Positions 32,095 to 40,298 of a DNA stretch of 64,000 bases are shown here, one piece after another (the first letter of the stretch is position 1; the number at the start of each line of letters is the position of its first letter). Below the pieces are notes generated by a model, which ran no database searches, was not told the DNA's origin, and saw nothing but the letters and a program-made list of their open reading frames with translations. Made by a program: the position numbers and the translations under genes. This DNA is from a virus: IMG/VR virus record IMGVR_UViG_3300025469_000003, positions 1 to 64,000 of that record; one strand, 5' to 3'.

Positions 32095-32123
32095 AGGATA
32101 ACACAACCCCTTGCTCAAGTCAA
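32095..32123 (-). promoter_or_regulatory. Promoter of the tmRNA gene
   Basis: Minus-strand TTGACT (32123-32118) and TATCCT (32100-32095), spacer 17. The -35 overlaps the stop codon of the helicase gene and the predicted start (~32088) is right at the acceptor piece, so the RNA has its own transcription signal. Confidence 0.8.
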
Positions 32124-33793
32124 GACTTTCTTAAAACTTTTGAAAGAGCAATTTGAGCCATTCCTTTAGTTATCCCTTGTGGAATAGGTATTCTAAATCT
32201 CCGTAAAAGTCTAAGTTGTGCAAGCGTAGCTTCATCTTTATGCCAACGCGCCTCTCGTCTCACCAGTGTCATTTCTTCGGGGCAAAGCAATCTTACAAAT
32301 TCTTCAGCGATTCGGAGAGCTTCTGGCAAATCATTGATGTTATGTTCGTCAACATGATTTATTTTTTCGCCCAATTGCCCACTTACATGCCATTTCTGTA
32401 CAAGGTCTTCATACACATCTAGCCTACCGCTTTTCAAATATAGCATGTAATGGCCGTCTGTAGACTTATGCCACTGTAACTTTGATGCTCCAAGAATTTC
32501 TTCTGCCCATTTGAAAGAAAACAAATCGACGCTTACCGCGTAGCTTCTGAGCTTCAACAGGTCTTGTGCGTCTTTCAGGTTGGCGTTCGGATGCTCTTCT
32601 TGAACCTTGTTGAAATAGTCCAGCGCCGCTGTTACTGTCCGCCCTTGCATGTCCATGCGTTCCGACATACCGAAGAGTTTGGGGACTGTGATGAGCGAGT
32701 GCTTCGTAGTGGCGTCCACAACGTCCAGTAAGATGCAGTCTTCCTTTTTAATAGGCGTATTGTCGGCTCTGGCTTCAAGCAGATTATTGAGACCGTCCGG
32801 GATGCGCGTGCCCCGGCCTGTGCATTGGACGTAGAGGAGTTGGGACTTGGTTGGCCGGGCCATGACGATGCAGCCGATGTGCCAATCGTCGTATCCTTCG
32901 GTGAGGACGGCGCAGTTGCATAGAACTTTAATGGTTCCATTTCGCAGCGCCATAAGTTTAAAGGCCCGGTTGACATCCTCTCCCCATACGGCAGCCGCCG
33001 CGATTCCATGGGCTTGGAAAACAGCCGCCATTTGTTGAGAATGGCTAATTCCGACGCAGAAAACCAAGGTAGGTCGTCCTTGCGCTTTTTCGAGCCAGTG
33101 CTTGACGACAAGCTCATTCCGCTGAGAGTTGTTAACAGCATTTTCCAATTCATCTGTAGCAAAGTCGCCAGCGCGGGTATGTACTCCATCCAGCGATTGA
33201 TCTGTTGTAATCTTGTAGCCTCGGAGGTTGACGAGCCACCCTTGTTTGATGGCATCGAGAATGCCCATCTGGTAAGTGACCTCTGAAAACACTTCGGCAA
33301 GGCCCTTTCCATCCGCACGATTAGGCGTAGCGGTAACTCCAACATGTAGGATGTGGCTCGTGTCGGCCAGCACTCCGAAGTACTGGTAAATGGTTTGGTA
33401 ACTGTCTGCGATTGCATGATGAGCCTCGTCTGTGACTATGATTCCAAAGTCTTCCGGCCTCAGTGCTTGCAAGCGGTTTGAATTCGCCCGGCTGAGTGTG
33501 GGCACGCTACCGACTACAATCTGCGAATTGTTGTCGTCGCGCAGATAACCCATCTCAATTGCCACTGACAATTCAGGATTCCATTTCTTGATCTTGTCTG
33601 CGGCCTGCTGCGCAAGCTCCTCCCTATGCACTAGAACTAACATACGCTTATTTGGTATCAGTCGGGGAAGATTCGCAAAAACTACAGTCTTACCGACGCC
33701 GGTAGGCATGGTAACCAATTGACGCTTCACGCCTAAATACCATTTGTTAGTGATCGCTTGGAGGGCATCGACTTGGTACGGACGCAGTTTCAT
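32120..33793 (-). CDS. SF2 DEAD/DEAH-type helicase
   Basis: 558 aa from ATG 33793, which overlaps the previous stop as ATGA. MKLRPYQVDAL (Q-like), MPTGVGKT (motif I), VTDEAHH (motif II, DEAH), GVTATPNRADG (motif III region), LVFCVGISH (motif IV) and QCTGRGTRIPDG (motif VI). It resembles the phage/bacterial RecQ-RadD-type and UvsW-like helicases used in recombination and origin processing. The C-terminal ~200 residues are helical without a known domain. Confidence 0.9.
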   Translation of the reverse strand: MKLRPYQVDALQAITNKWYLGVKRQLVTMPTGVGKTVVFANLPRLIPNKRMLVLVHREELAQQAADKIKKWNPELSVAIEMGYLRDDNNSQIVVGSVPTLSRANSNRLQALRPEDFGIIVTDEAHHAIADSYQTIYQYFGVLADTSHILHVGVTATPNRADGKGLAEVFSEVTYQMGILDAIKQGWLVNLRGYKITTDQSLDGVHTRAGDFATDELENAVNNSQRNELVVKHWLEKAQGRPTLVFCVGISHSQQMAAVFQAHGIAAAAVWGEDVNRAFKLMALRNGTIKVLCNCAVLTEGYDDWHIGCIVMARPTKSQLLYVQCTGRGTRIPDGLNNLLEARADNTPIKKEDCILLDVVDATTKHSLITVPKLFGMSERMDMQGRTVTAALDYFNKVQEEHPNANLKDAQDLLKLRSYAVSVDLFSFKWAEEILGASKLQWHKSTDGHYMLYLKSGRLDVYEDLVQKWHVSGQLGEKINHVDEHNINDLPEALRIAEEFVRLLCPEEMTLVRREARWHKDEATLAQLRLLRRFRIPIPQGITKGMAQIALSKVLRKS

Positions 33794-34194
33794 CAATGTC
33801 TCTTGTAAGGTTTGGGATAGCTGAGGATTTCTACTCTGACCCATGCGAGGCCAGCGTCTACAAAGTCTAGCTTCTTTGCTGCGGCCTGAGAAATGTCGAG
33901 CATCCTTCGGGCTACGTAAGGACCACGATCATTGATGCGCAGGTTAACGCTTTTGCCATTTCCAAGATTCGTAACACGAATTATAGTACCGAATGGCAGT
34001 GTCAGATTCGCGGCAGTCGTCACGTTACGGTTGAAGTGTTCCCCGTTCGCAGTTTCGTTGCCTTGAAATTCTTGCCCGTACCAACTTGCTCGGCTAACAG
34101 TGTAAGGCGGCGGAGGAAAGTATTCCTTCGTATCAGACTTGGAGGGCGCACCAAGTAAGATGATGAAGGCAATGATTGTGAGCCTCAGCTTCAT
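33793..34194 (-). CDS. RlpA-like double-psi beta-barrel protein, exported
   Basis: 133 aa from ATG 34194. MKLRLTIIAFIILLGAPSKS looks like a signal peptide. ASWYGQEFQGNETANGEHFN, LPFGTIIRVTNL and VNLRINDRGPY are the RlpA/3D-domain core; in RlpA this domain cleaves or binds glycan strands in peptidoglycan. A phage copy may help lysis or envelope remodelling. Overlaps the neighbours at both ends. Confidence 0.88.
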   Translation of the reverse strand: MKLRLTIIAFIILLGAPSKSDTKEYFPPPPYTVSRASWYGQEFQGNETANGEHFNRNVTTAANLTLPFGTIIRVTNLGNGKSVNLRINDRGPYVARRMLDISQAAAKKLDFVDAGLAWVRVEILSYPKPYKRH

Positions 34195-34481
34195 ATATGG
34201 ACCGAGTGTACCACAACTCCGTCCTTTATCCAAGAAAAAATTACAATCCCATTTGCGTTGCCCACGATCATGCGTTTGTGAGAATGAACTAATTCGTGAT
34301 CTCGTAGACAAAGAGTAATGAGGTTGCTGGCATCGTCGGTGCTGCCTTTACGGGAGCGAAAAACGATGTGGTGAACATGCAGTGTGTTCCTTCGACCACA
34401 GAGCCTACAGCGCCAGCCGTCGCGTTGCAGCACTTCTTTGCATCGGGTTTTGTATTCATCCGGTGGAAGGCGATTTTCCAT
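34191..34481 (-). CDS. HNH endonuclease
   Basis: 96 aa from ATG 34481 with AGGGGAGC directly upstream. CKEVLQRDGWRCRLCG, LHVHHIVFRSRKG and LITLC give the zinc cysteines and the HNH core (His-His...Asn). Probably a small free-standing homing nuclease, embedded by overlaps between the zincin and RlpA-like genes. Confidence 0.85.
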   Translation of the reverse strand: MENRLPPDEYKTRCKEVLQRDGWRCRLCGRRNTLHVHHIVFRSRKGSTDDASNLITLCLRDHELVHSHKRMIVGNANGIVIFSWIKDGVVVHSVHI

Positions 34482-34902
34482 GCTCCCCTTTGATGAGATA
34501 CTGATAGAGAAAGTTTTCAAGAGTCACGACCAGACCTTCCTCTATCTTAGAAACGAACACATCTTCAAGTTCCTTGGGGTCGGTCTTCATCTTGTAGGCA
34601 TAGTGTGCTAGCCCTTGGTAGCCTTCACATAACTCAGCAAGCAAGACGTGTAAGACTTCGTGAGCGGCGGCGCTTTCAATTTCTGCGAGGATCGGTTTGC
34701 GAACCCATTTCTTGCTGATAGAAAAGTGCGCCGTGCGCGTCGTTGTGTTGACGTAGACATGGGCAGAGGCTTTTCCAAGCGCCTTGGACCCACAGCCAAC
34801 GATGTAATTCTTGATGCCGAACCGGGCGAGCCATTTGCTTACGTACTTTTCAAACTGCTTTACCTCGCGCTCTCCGATTCGGTACTCTTTCTCCGCAGCC
34901 AT
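34456..34902 (-). CDS. Putative SprT-like zinc metallopeptidase
   Basis: 148 aa. AAAHEVLHVLL contains HExxH in a helix after a beta-rich region (AHFSISKKW), like SprT/WLM-type zincins. The third ligand is not certain. Phage members may process DNA-protein crosslinks or virion proteins. No signal peptide. Confidence 0.65.
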   Translation of the reverse strand: MAAEKEYRIGEREVKQFEKYVSKWLARFGIKNYIVGCGSKALGKASAHVYVNTTTRTAHFSISKKWVRKPILAEIESAAAHEVLHVLLAELCEGYQGLAHYAYKMKTDPKELEDVFVSKIEEGLVVTLENFLYQYLIKGEHGKSPSTG

Positions 34903-34906
34903 TGGG

Positions 34907-36256
34907 TCACCCTATGATGATCTTAGCTAGCCTCTGCCAGTCCTCTTCGGTTGCGCCGAAGCCCCGGATGGCTAGGTTGGTGCGGGCAGCAGGTTGGAGC
35001 AAGATATTTCCGATGTTTGTGTTTGCAGCCGCACTCATGATCTTGTTGGCGCGTTGCTCGTCGTGATTGCAGAAGTGGTTGTAGATTTCCTCCACGGTAT
35101 CGCCCTTGCCTTTGGTGATGACTTCTACATTACCAACGAAAGGTTCTGGCTCCGGCTCTTCTTCAACCGGCGCTGGCTCCGGCGGACCGGGAGCAATCAC
35201 TTCTACTTCCAGCGCGAGGGGAGGCTGTACACCGACAATCTCGGCCTCCATTACGTCGCCAGACGGAGTAGACGTTATCAGTTCCTCGGCCACTTCAACG
35301 TCCGACTTTGGAACGATCTCAGCGTCGATTGGCTCCGTGGGCGGCAGCACGACTGGTTTAGGCGCAGGCTCCGGCTTGTCACTCAACTCTTCCTTGAGAG
35401 CTTCCAGCTTCTCTTGGAAAGTGCCCCACTTGATGTCGGCGGTAGGTTCCTTGGCGCTGTCTGCATATTGCGGAGGAGCTTCGTTGGACACTGGCGCAGG
35501 GGTGGCTTCGAGCGACTGCACACTTTGCGCTAACGTAGCTTCGATCTCAGCCACGTTGACTTCGATAGGTGCGGCAGGCAGAGCTTTTTGCTCCGGCTCG
35601 ACCGGGACGCCTTGCTCCGGCTCGTGGTTCCCGGCTAGGTAGTCGGCGCAGATTAGCTCGATGGCTTTGCCGATAGAGATTTCAATCGGGTTTCCCTCGG
35701 AGTCAACTGTGTCGCCGTGCTCAGCCCGGCATAGCTCGATAGCCTCTTCGATGCTTTCCTTGCATGACGAGGTAACTTTGATCGTCATGTAGACGAAAGT
35801 GTCGATCTTCTCATTCCCGGCCTTGAGCTTCTGGACATTGATGCGAACGTCTTCCAGCGACATCTCTTCGCCGTTCTTGTCCGGGATGCACGCTTTCACC
35901 AGTTCCTTGATCTGAGCCTTGTGTTTCTTCGGATCTAAGCTCACGATTTCACGGAGCTTGCTCAGCTTGCATTGCTCCAACTTCTCACGGGGGATGTTCA
36001 ACTTCTTCCCGGTCTCGACGATCTTGATAAGGTAATACGCGGCCCGTTCGCTCATGTCAAGGCCGGACTGGTCAATCCACTCGCCGAAGTTCTTGAAGCC
36101 CCAATTCAGATGGTAGCCTCCGTCTCTGATCTCGGCGAGCAATTCTCCCAAATCAAAAAACCGACCTGTGATGTTCTTGCGAATCTCTTCGATCTTTTGG
36201 CGCACAGTTTCAATGTGCTTGGGAGTTGCTTTCACGATCTTCGTTTCTTCTGCCAT
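34907..36256 (-). CDS. Hypothetical protein with long acidic Pro/Glu linker
   Basis: 449 aa. Residues 1-130 are helical (FFDLGELLAEIRDGGYHLNW region) and resemble the N-terminal part of DUF3102-like DNA-related proteins. Residues ~230-400 are Pro/Glu/Val-rich and low complexity. The last ~45 residues are helical again. Its length and tail suggest a scaffold or DNA-associated role; unproven. The leader (36257-36352) contains GCCGGGTG...CGCCCGGC, a possible hairpin. Confidence 0.55.
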   Translation of the reverse strand: MAEETKIVKATPKHIETVRQKIEEIRKNITGRFFDLGELLAEIRDGGYHLNWGFKNFGEWIDQSGLDMSERAAYYLIKIVETGKKLNIPREKLEQCKLSKLREIVSLDPKKHKAQIKELVKACIPDKNGEEMSLEDVRINVQKLKAGNEKIDTFVYMTIKVTSSCKESIEEAIELCRAEHGDTVDSEGNPIEISIGKAIELICADYLAGNHEPEQGVPVEPEQKALPAAPIEVNVAEIEATLAQSVQSLEATPAPVSNEAPPQYADSAKEPTADIKWGTFQEKLEALKEELSDKPEPAPKPVVLPPTEPIDAEIVPKSDVEVAEELITSTPSGDVMEAEIVGVQPPLALEVEVIAPGPPEPAPVEEEPEPEPFVGNVEVITKGKGDTVEEIYNHFCNHDEQRANKIMSAAANTNIGNILLQPAARTNLAIRGFGATEEDWQRLAKIIIG

Positions 36257-36352
36257 GTGATTTCCCTCTTTTGTTGGGATGCCGGGCGCATGAATGCCTC
36301 ATGAGCTACCGATTAACACCCGGCTCCGAAAGCTACGCCACGGATTGGCGCG

Positions 36353-37234
36353 TCAGAATGGTACGTCTTCGTCAACGATCTCGGATTGCGCCGTTGGCAC
36401 GGCAGGCTGAGACCCTTCGGTCACAGGTTGCGCGTCGATCACGGTGTCTTCCTCAGCGCCAACTTCAGGCGCATTAGCCAGAGCGTCGCGTGACTTGACT
36501 AGCTCTTGGTACAGTGGCCCAAACTCGCCAATGTTGCGGACCCGCATCGGGTTCTTAAACAGAACCACGTAGTAGGTTCCTTTGGCGTCGGTGATCTTCT
36601 TGAGGGTCATCTCAGTGGTGAAGTCGTAGATGCCAGTCTTGATGCCGTCTGACAGCGACTTCTGCGCGAGGCGCATGATCGCTTTCAGCAAGGTCTTGAC
36701 CGGCGTAACGCTTCGCCCGCCGAAGGTGATGATAAAGGGCAGCCCGGTGGTGCGCTCCACAAATAGGACACGTGCTTTTTCTTTGCACTCCGGCGGCTTG
36801 CGTGTCTTGGCGAATACCTTCCACATCAAGTCACCGTACTTGCAATTCTTGCACAGTTCGCTTTGCGGTTGCGCAGCATTGACCGCTGGACGGTAGCCGT
36901 CATTGGACCGACAGATAGGGTCCGCTCCGAATATCGGCTTGCCAGTGTCAGGGTCGTTGGGGAACAGCACGCGGGGTCCGGGTGAGGTTTGAATGCGCAG
37001 AGGAACAATCTGCAAGGTGGTATACTCCTGCCCTGTGATTGTGTCCTTGAACGTACCGGGGTGGGCCTCTTCGTCTCGCGTAGTGGCCTGCACCATGACC
37101 ATCGTGGCCGGTGTCACTACGGCGTCCTCGAAGCCTTCCAAGTCGCTCACTTGGGTTGTAGGATCGAACGTGGCCAAGCCAGTTGGCGCATCGCTTGGGG
37201 GTTTTTCTTGATACTTTTGAAGTTCTTCATTCAT
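36353..37234 (-). CDS. Probable ssDNA-binding protein with SSB-like C-tail
   Basis: 293 aa from ATG 37234 (GAGGAC upstream). It ends DEDVPF, nearly the DDDIPF tip by which bacterial SSB recruits repair and replication proteins. The centre has CRSNDG, CKNCKYGDLMW and PPECKEK, a possible zinc site as in T4 gp32-like proteins. The last ~50 residues before the tip are a flexible acidic linker. Sits behind its own promoter among replication genes. The fold itself is not recognised. Confidence 0.65.
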   Translation of the reverse strand: MNEELQKYQEKPPSDAPTGLATFDPTTQVSDLEGFEDAVVTPATMVMVQATTRDEEAHPGTFKDTITGQEYTTLQIVPLRIQTSPGPRVLFPNDPDTGKPIFGADPICRSNDGYRPAVNAAQPQSELCKNCKYGDLMWKVFAKTRKPPECKEKARVLFVERTTGLPFIITFGGRSVTPVKTLLKAIMRLAQKSLSDGIKTGIYDFTTEMTLKKITDAKGTYYVVLFKNPMRVRNIGEFGPLYQELVKSRDALANAPEVGAEEDTVIDAQPVTEGSQPAVPTAQSEIVDEDVPF

Positions 37235-37278
37235 AGGTTTTGTCCTCGTTTGTTGTGGCAAAGTTGCCATTCCCTTCC

Positions 37279-37307
37279 AGTATGACACAGGCTACCGGGA
37301 AAGTCAA
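37279..37307 (-). promoter_or_regulatory. Sigma-70-type promoter
   Basis: Minus-strand TTGACT and CATACT, spacer 17, then CTGGAAGGG as at 19.1 kb. Drives the SSB-like gene and those after it. Confidence 0.75.
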
Positions 37308-37310
37308 GTA

Positions 37311-37526
37311 CTAAATTTGAAGCAAAGAATAGGCGGCTTGATACGCAACCCAGCCTTTCACGGTGACCTCGTATTGATTAAGGGGTCCGCCATTGTATGA
37401 TTCCTTTGGGCGCAAGAAGCCAGCGTTAATCATCTTTCGTACAATCACTTTCTCCCCGGCCTCATTGAATCCGTAGCTTGGCTGGTGACGCAGGCAAAGA
37501 ACAACAGCACGTTCTTCTGGTTTCAT
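37311..37526 (-). CDS. Small hypothetical protein, winged-helix-like
   Basis: 71 aa from ATG 37526 behind AGGAGGACCT. KVIVRKMINAGFLRP and YEVTVKGWVAYQA resemble the recognition helix and wing of a small DNA-binding protein. Weak. Confidence 0.6.
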   Translation of the reverse strand: MKPEERAVVLCLRHQPSYGFNEAGEKVIVRKMINAGFLRPKESYNGGPLNQYEVTVKGWVAYQAAYSLLQI

Positions 37527-37534
37527 AGGTCCTC

Positions 37535-37690
37535 CTATAAAGTGACAACGATGGTTAGGCCCACTGCAAGGAGCCAGTACAGGCCGTGCTTCCAATCCCC
37601 GCCGATGAAGTAGCGTACCTAGGCCATGATAGATAACACGGCCAAGGTGACCAGGAATAATCGCGGAGAGACGTGGTTAATAATTTTCAT
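37535..37690 (-). pseudogene. Small two-segment membrane protein interrupted by an amber codon
   Basis: From ATG 37690 (GAGG upstream) the frame reads 23 codons with a membrane segment (LFLVTLAVLSIMA), meets TAG at 37621-37619, then continues in the same frame for 27 codons with YFIGGDWKHGLYWLL and a second membrane segment, ending at TAG 37537-37535. Both halves look like one protein. No amber suppressor tRNA is seen in the window, and other genes use TAG as a true stop, so this is broken or read through at low level. Confidence 0.55.
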
Positions 37691-37886
37691 CCATCCTCTT
37701 CAGCTTAGCTTGCAGTTTTTCTACACGATGTTCGATACGAGAAACCCATACAGTACCAGAACGTTTCCATCCATGTGTCTCCCAAAAACAGGCCTCGTGT
37801 AGCCTAGCTTTCAGGCGCTCACGCCTGACGTAGTTTTTGATGATGGCCAACAGCGCATTCTGCGTTAGGGGTTTAGACTTCGTCAT
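37677..37886 (-). CDS. Small basic helical protein
   Basis: 69 aa from ATG 37886 with GGAGGAGTCCA upstream. Lys/Arg-rich, predicted coiled coil at the end. Overlaps both neighbours. Function unknown. Confidence 0.55.
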   Translation of the reverse strand: MTKSKPLTQNALLAIIKNYVRRERLKARLHEACFWETHGWKRSGTVWVSRIEHRVEKLQAKLKRMDENY

Positions 37887-39105
37887 TGGACTCCTCCGCG
37901 TGATAGGTGCCCTGTGAGAAGAATTCTGCCCGCGCCGGACGCAGTATCTTCCAAATAACTTTGGCGTAGTCCTTTCCATCGTACATCAAAAACAGTACAG
38001 GCGCTAGGAATATCATTTCGGGGCCTTCCGCCGGATGCTGCATCAACACCTGCTGTTTGAAAAACTCGGCCACGGCCTTGCGATTCCAATCTCCCCGGCT
38101 TCCGGCGATGCGAGCTAGCGCGATGCTCTCCTGCTCGATGTACTTGAACATCAGCGTGTAATATGCAATCTTGCCGGTCAGCCATTCGGTGAACTCAGGC
38201 GGAGTGAACGGAGTCAACGAGGCAACATCAATAGTCTTGCCTTGGCTCAGCGTCTCCCACACATCACGGTTCGTCATCCCAAACATCGCCCGGTGACTCA
38301 GCTTGTAGTTCTCGAACTTGATTTTGACGCGCAGAGGAGCCTTGTGAGGAATCGCCAGCGACCAGTTCAAAGGTTCCGACTCCTTCAATCGGATGTAGCC
38401 TCCGTGCGAAAGGAATTTAGCTACGTATCCTTCGCGGTTTTTGTCGTTCTCTTCCGCACACTGTGCAACAGTCTTGGTAAACAGGGGCACGAGTTCCAGA
38501 CCGAAGTATCGTCCGTTGTCGAACGCCATTTCTTCGTAGGCCAACTCTTCGCCGGTCTCTTTGTAAATCACTGCGAAGAGCACCAGAGACTCGCGTTTGC
38601 CGTAGTCTACTACGATCTGGTTGCCCGGCATGATGATCTCCACCAGCAACGTTTGATGGCGCGGCATCTGGAAGCAGGGCAGAGCTTGCAGGAAGGCAGT
38701 AGCCCACTTCGCTTGCTCGCTGTCGAAGGACCCGCGAGTCGCCACTTCCGGCGGATTGTCCTTGTACTGGAAAATGACGCCCATGCTTCCGTCCATCTTC
38801 TCGGTGATCTCGATCTTGTTCTTGAGAGGATTCAACGGAAGGTTGTCCAGCATCGTCTCCGGGTAGCGCGTGTCATTGATGTTGAAGAAAGCTTCCATTG
38901 GCCGGGCCACGATCTCCCCGGTCTCCCGGTCCACGATCAGACCACGGCAGCGGCGGAGCGTAACATCGTCATGCGTCTTCGTCATCGCTTCGCTCGTATA
39001 GTTGTATATGTCTAAAGGCCATTTGGGATGAGGGCGTTTAGAAACAAGCCCGTTAGAAACTCCTCCTTCTAGCTCATTTGCATCGACATATTGATTAAGT
39101 AGCAT
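37873..39105 (-). CDS. RNA ligase (Rnl1-like nucleotidyltransferase)
   Basis: 410 aa from ATG 39105, GGAGGTTAC directly upstream; the longer frame to 39261 reads over the HNH gene. Near residue 100 EKMDGSMG is the K-x-D-G adenylation motif; RCRGLIVD before it, LLVEIIMPGN and REGYVAKF after it fit motifs III-IV, and LRVKIKFENY motif V. T4 Rnl1-type enzymes reseal tRNAs cut by host defences. The phage carries many tRNAs, which fits. Confidence 0.85.
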   Translation of the reverse strand: MLLNQYVDANELEGGVSNGLVSKRPHPKWPLDIYNYTSEAMTKTHDDVTLRRCRGLIVDRETGEIVARPMEAFFNINDTRYPETMLDNLPLNPLKNKIEITEKMDGSMGVIFQYKDNPPEVATRGSFDSEQAKWATAFLQALPCFQMPRHQTLLVEIIMPGNQIVVDYGKRESLVLFAVIYKETGEELAYEEMAFDNGRYFGLELVPLFTKTVAQCAEENDKNREGYVAKFLSHGGYIRLKESEPLNWSLAIPHKAPLRVKIKFENYKLSHRAMFGMTNRDVWETLSQGKTIDVASLTPFTPPEFTEWLTGKIAYYTLMFKYIEQESIALARIAGSRGDWNRKAVAEFFKQQVLMQHPAEGPEMIFLAPVLFLMYDGKDYAKVIWKILRPARAEFFSQGTYHAEESNDEV

Positions 39106-39490
39106 GTAACCTCCGAAGATGCAATGCACGTTTCTTCCATTGATGATTCCAACATAGAGTTTGAAGCCCTTTTTGACGCTCTCTATGGAAGAGCCAAGAA
39201 TACAACTTCGAGCCATGCATTTGGCCTTTGCGTCGTTGGTATGCGCCATCGTTGTTGACATGATCTAATGTCAACATATCTAAATCGATTTGGCTACATC
39301 CACGCCAACAACATTTTGCTTCTCCGTCCTTTCCGTAACGAGCTAGAACAATGTTCTTTGTTTGTCGCTGGTGTCTGAAGTTTATTCGGCAGCGAGAGGC
39401 TTTTCCTTTAGATGTTCGGAGATATTTTTTCTGTGCGGCTTTTCCTTTAATGCCACCATTGTATTTTCTAACTGTTTCTTTTCTGTTCAT
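39095..39490 (-). CDS. HNH homing endonuclease (family with LTLDHxNNDGA)
   Basis: 131 aa. KCCWRGC, DMLTLDHVNNDGA and LQTLCWNHQWKK give zinc cysteines and the catalytic His-Asn-His. Close relative of the genes at 41467 and 60054: the three share the same motif order. Lys/Arg-rich N-terminus for DNA binding. It overlaps the RNA ligase start by 11 bases. Confidence 0.88.
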   Translation of the reverse strand: MNRKETVRKYNGGIKGKAAQKKYLRTSKGKASRCRINFRHQRQTKNIVLARYGKDGEAKCCWRGCSQIDLDMLTLDHVNNDGAYQRRKGQMHGSKLYSWLFHRERQKGLQTLCWNHQWKKRALHLRRLHAT

Positions 39491-39553
39491 TGTTATACAT
39501 TCTCCGATTTTAGTCCTTACCTTTGAAGGCGTGATTGGAATTTCTAAAGAGTC

Positions 39554-39799
39554 TTACCCCTCCCAACCAAGTTCCCGCGCTTTCTGAATAGCATTCCCGT
39601 AGCCGTAGTTGGCTAGAAAAGTCAGCTTGTGCTTTGCCAAAAACTGAATGGCGCTGGCAAACAGGCAAAGGTCGTCAACAGTAAAAGCGTAAAGCTTCGA
39701 GAAGTCGCCGGACGGAGAAGAGACTTCGTAGCTCCACAGGCTGTCTACGCCTTGCCGGGCAGACTTCGTGATTGCAATTTGTTGCAAGTTACCATTCAT
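39554..39799 (-). CDS. Hypothetical protein
   Basis: 81 aa from ATG 39799 (GGAGAG upstream). Mixed strand and helix; no motif. Overlaps the end of the next gene by 4 bases. Confidence 0.55.
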   Translation of the reverse strand: MNGNLQQIAITKSARQGVDSLWSYEVSSPSGDFSKLYAFTVDDLCLFASAIQFLAKHKLTFLANYGYGNAIQKARELGWEG

Positions 39800-39999
39800 G
39801 ATCGTACTCTCCGACAGGATAGACTTTGACTCCCTCGGCTCGCCAGACCCGTCCAGTTCCACTCTTTGATGACGGAGTAAGTCAGGTTTTTGAGAGTGAG
39901 AGGGAACCTCAGCTTCCCGAAAGTGGGCGAGGTCTTTTCCATGTCTCGCTCATAGAGGGTTTCGATTTTGTGGTACTCAGTCTTGTTTGCGTTGAACAT
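39796..39999 (-). CDS. Truncated RNA-ligase-like N-terminus, possibly frameshifted
   Basis: 67 aa from ATG 39999 (GGAG upstream). EYHKIETLYERDMEK resembles the first ~20 residues of Rnl2-type RNA ligases, but no catalytic lysine follows. In the +1 frame after IKEW one reads VWRAEGVKVYPVGEYDHEW to a stop, which looks like a natural protein end. So a frameshift or a deletion fusion is likely. Confidence 0.45.
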   Translation of the reverse strand: MFNANKTEYHKIETLYERDMEKTSPTFGKLRFPLTLKNLTYSVIKEWNWTGLASRGSQSLSCRRVRS

Positions 40000-40123
40000 C
40001 TTTGGCTCCGTTGATAAATTTACGATAACCTTTGTGGGTAATGCAAATGCAAAGAACTATGTACGCCAACCCAAAGACAAGTACAGCGTACATAAGTCGT
40101 GGGTGAAGTGTAAGCCAATTCAT
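39977..40123 (-). CDS. Small membrane protein
   Basis: 48 aa from ATG 40123, sharing ATGA with the upstream gene's stop. One membrane segment (MYAVLVFGLAYIVLCICI) then a basic tail. Function unknown. Confidence 0.6.
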   Translation of the reverse strand: MNWLTLHPRLMYAVLVFGLAYIVLCICITHKGYRKFINGAKDVQRKQD

Positions 40124-40293
40124 TTCTTTTTAGCTCCGGCAAGACTGGCCTCTCGGCTCTTCTTCAATTCCTCCGCCAGCGCCGGGCAAGTGGCGGCGTG
40201 ATTCTGCTTTTCAAGGGCATACTTCTTCCGCGTCAAATCTCCACGATGGAGATTGAAGTTGCCGCAAGAGCATCGGTATCCGTACTTGGCCAT
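40120..40293 (-). CDS. Small zinc-binding protein
   Basis: 57 aa from ATG 40293 (GGAGAC upstream). CSCGNF and HAATCPAL suggest one zinc site; the tail is Lys/Ala-rich. Translationally coupled to the next gene. Confidence 0.6.
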   Translation of the reverse strand: MAKYGYRCSCGNFNLHRGDLTRKKYALEKQNHAATCPALAEELKKSREASLAGAKKK

Positions 40294-40298
40294 TCTAG

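Noticed and set aside
37619-37621. Genome-wide TAG recoding
   Set aside because: Several clear genes (for example those ending at 2713, 3116 and 4242) use TAG as their natural stop, and no suppressor tRNA is seen.
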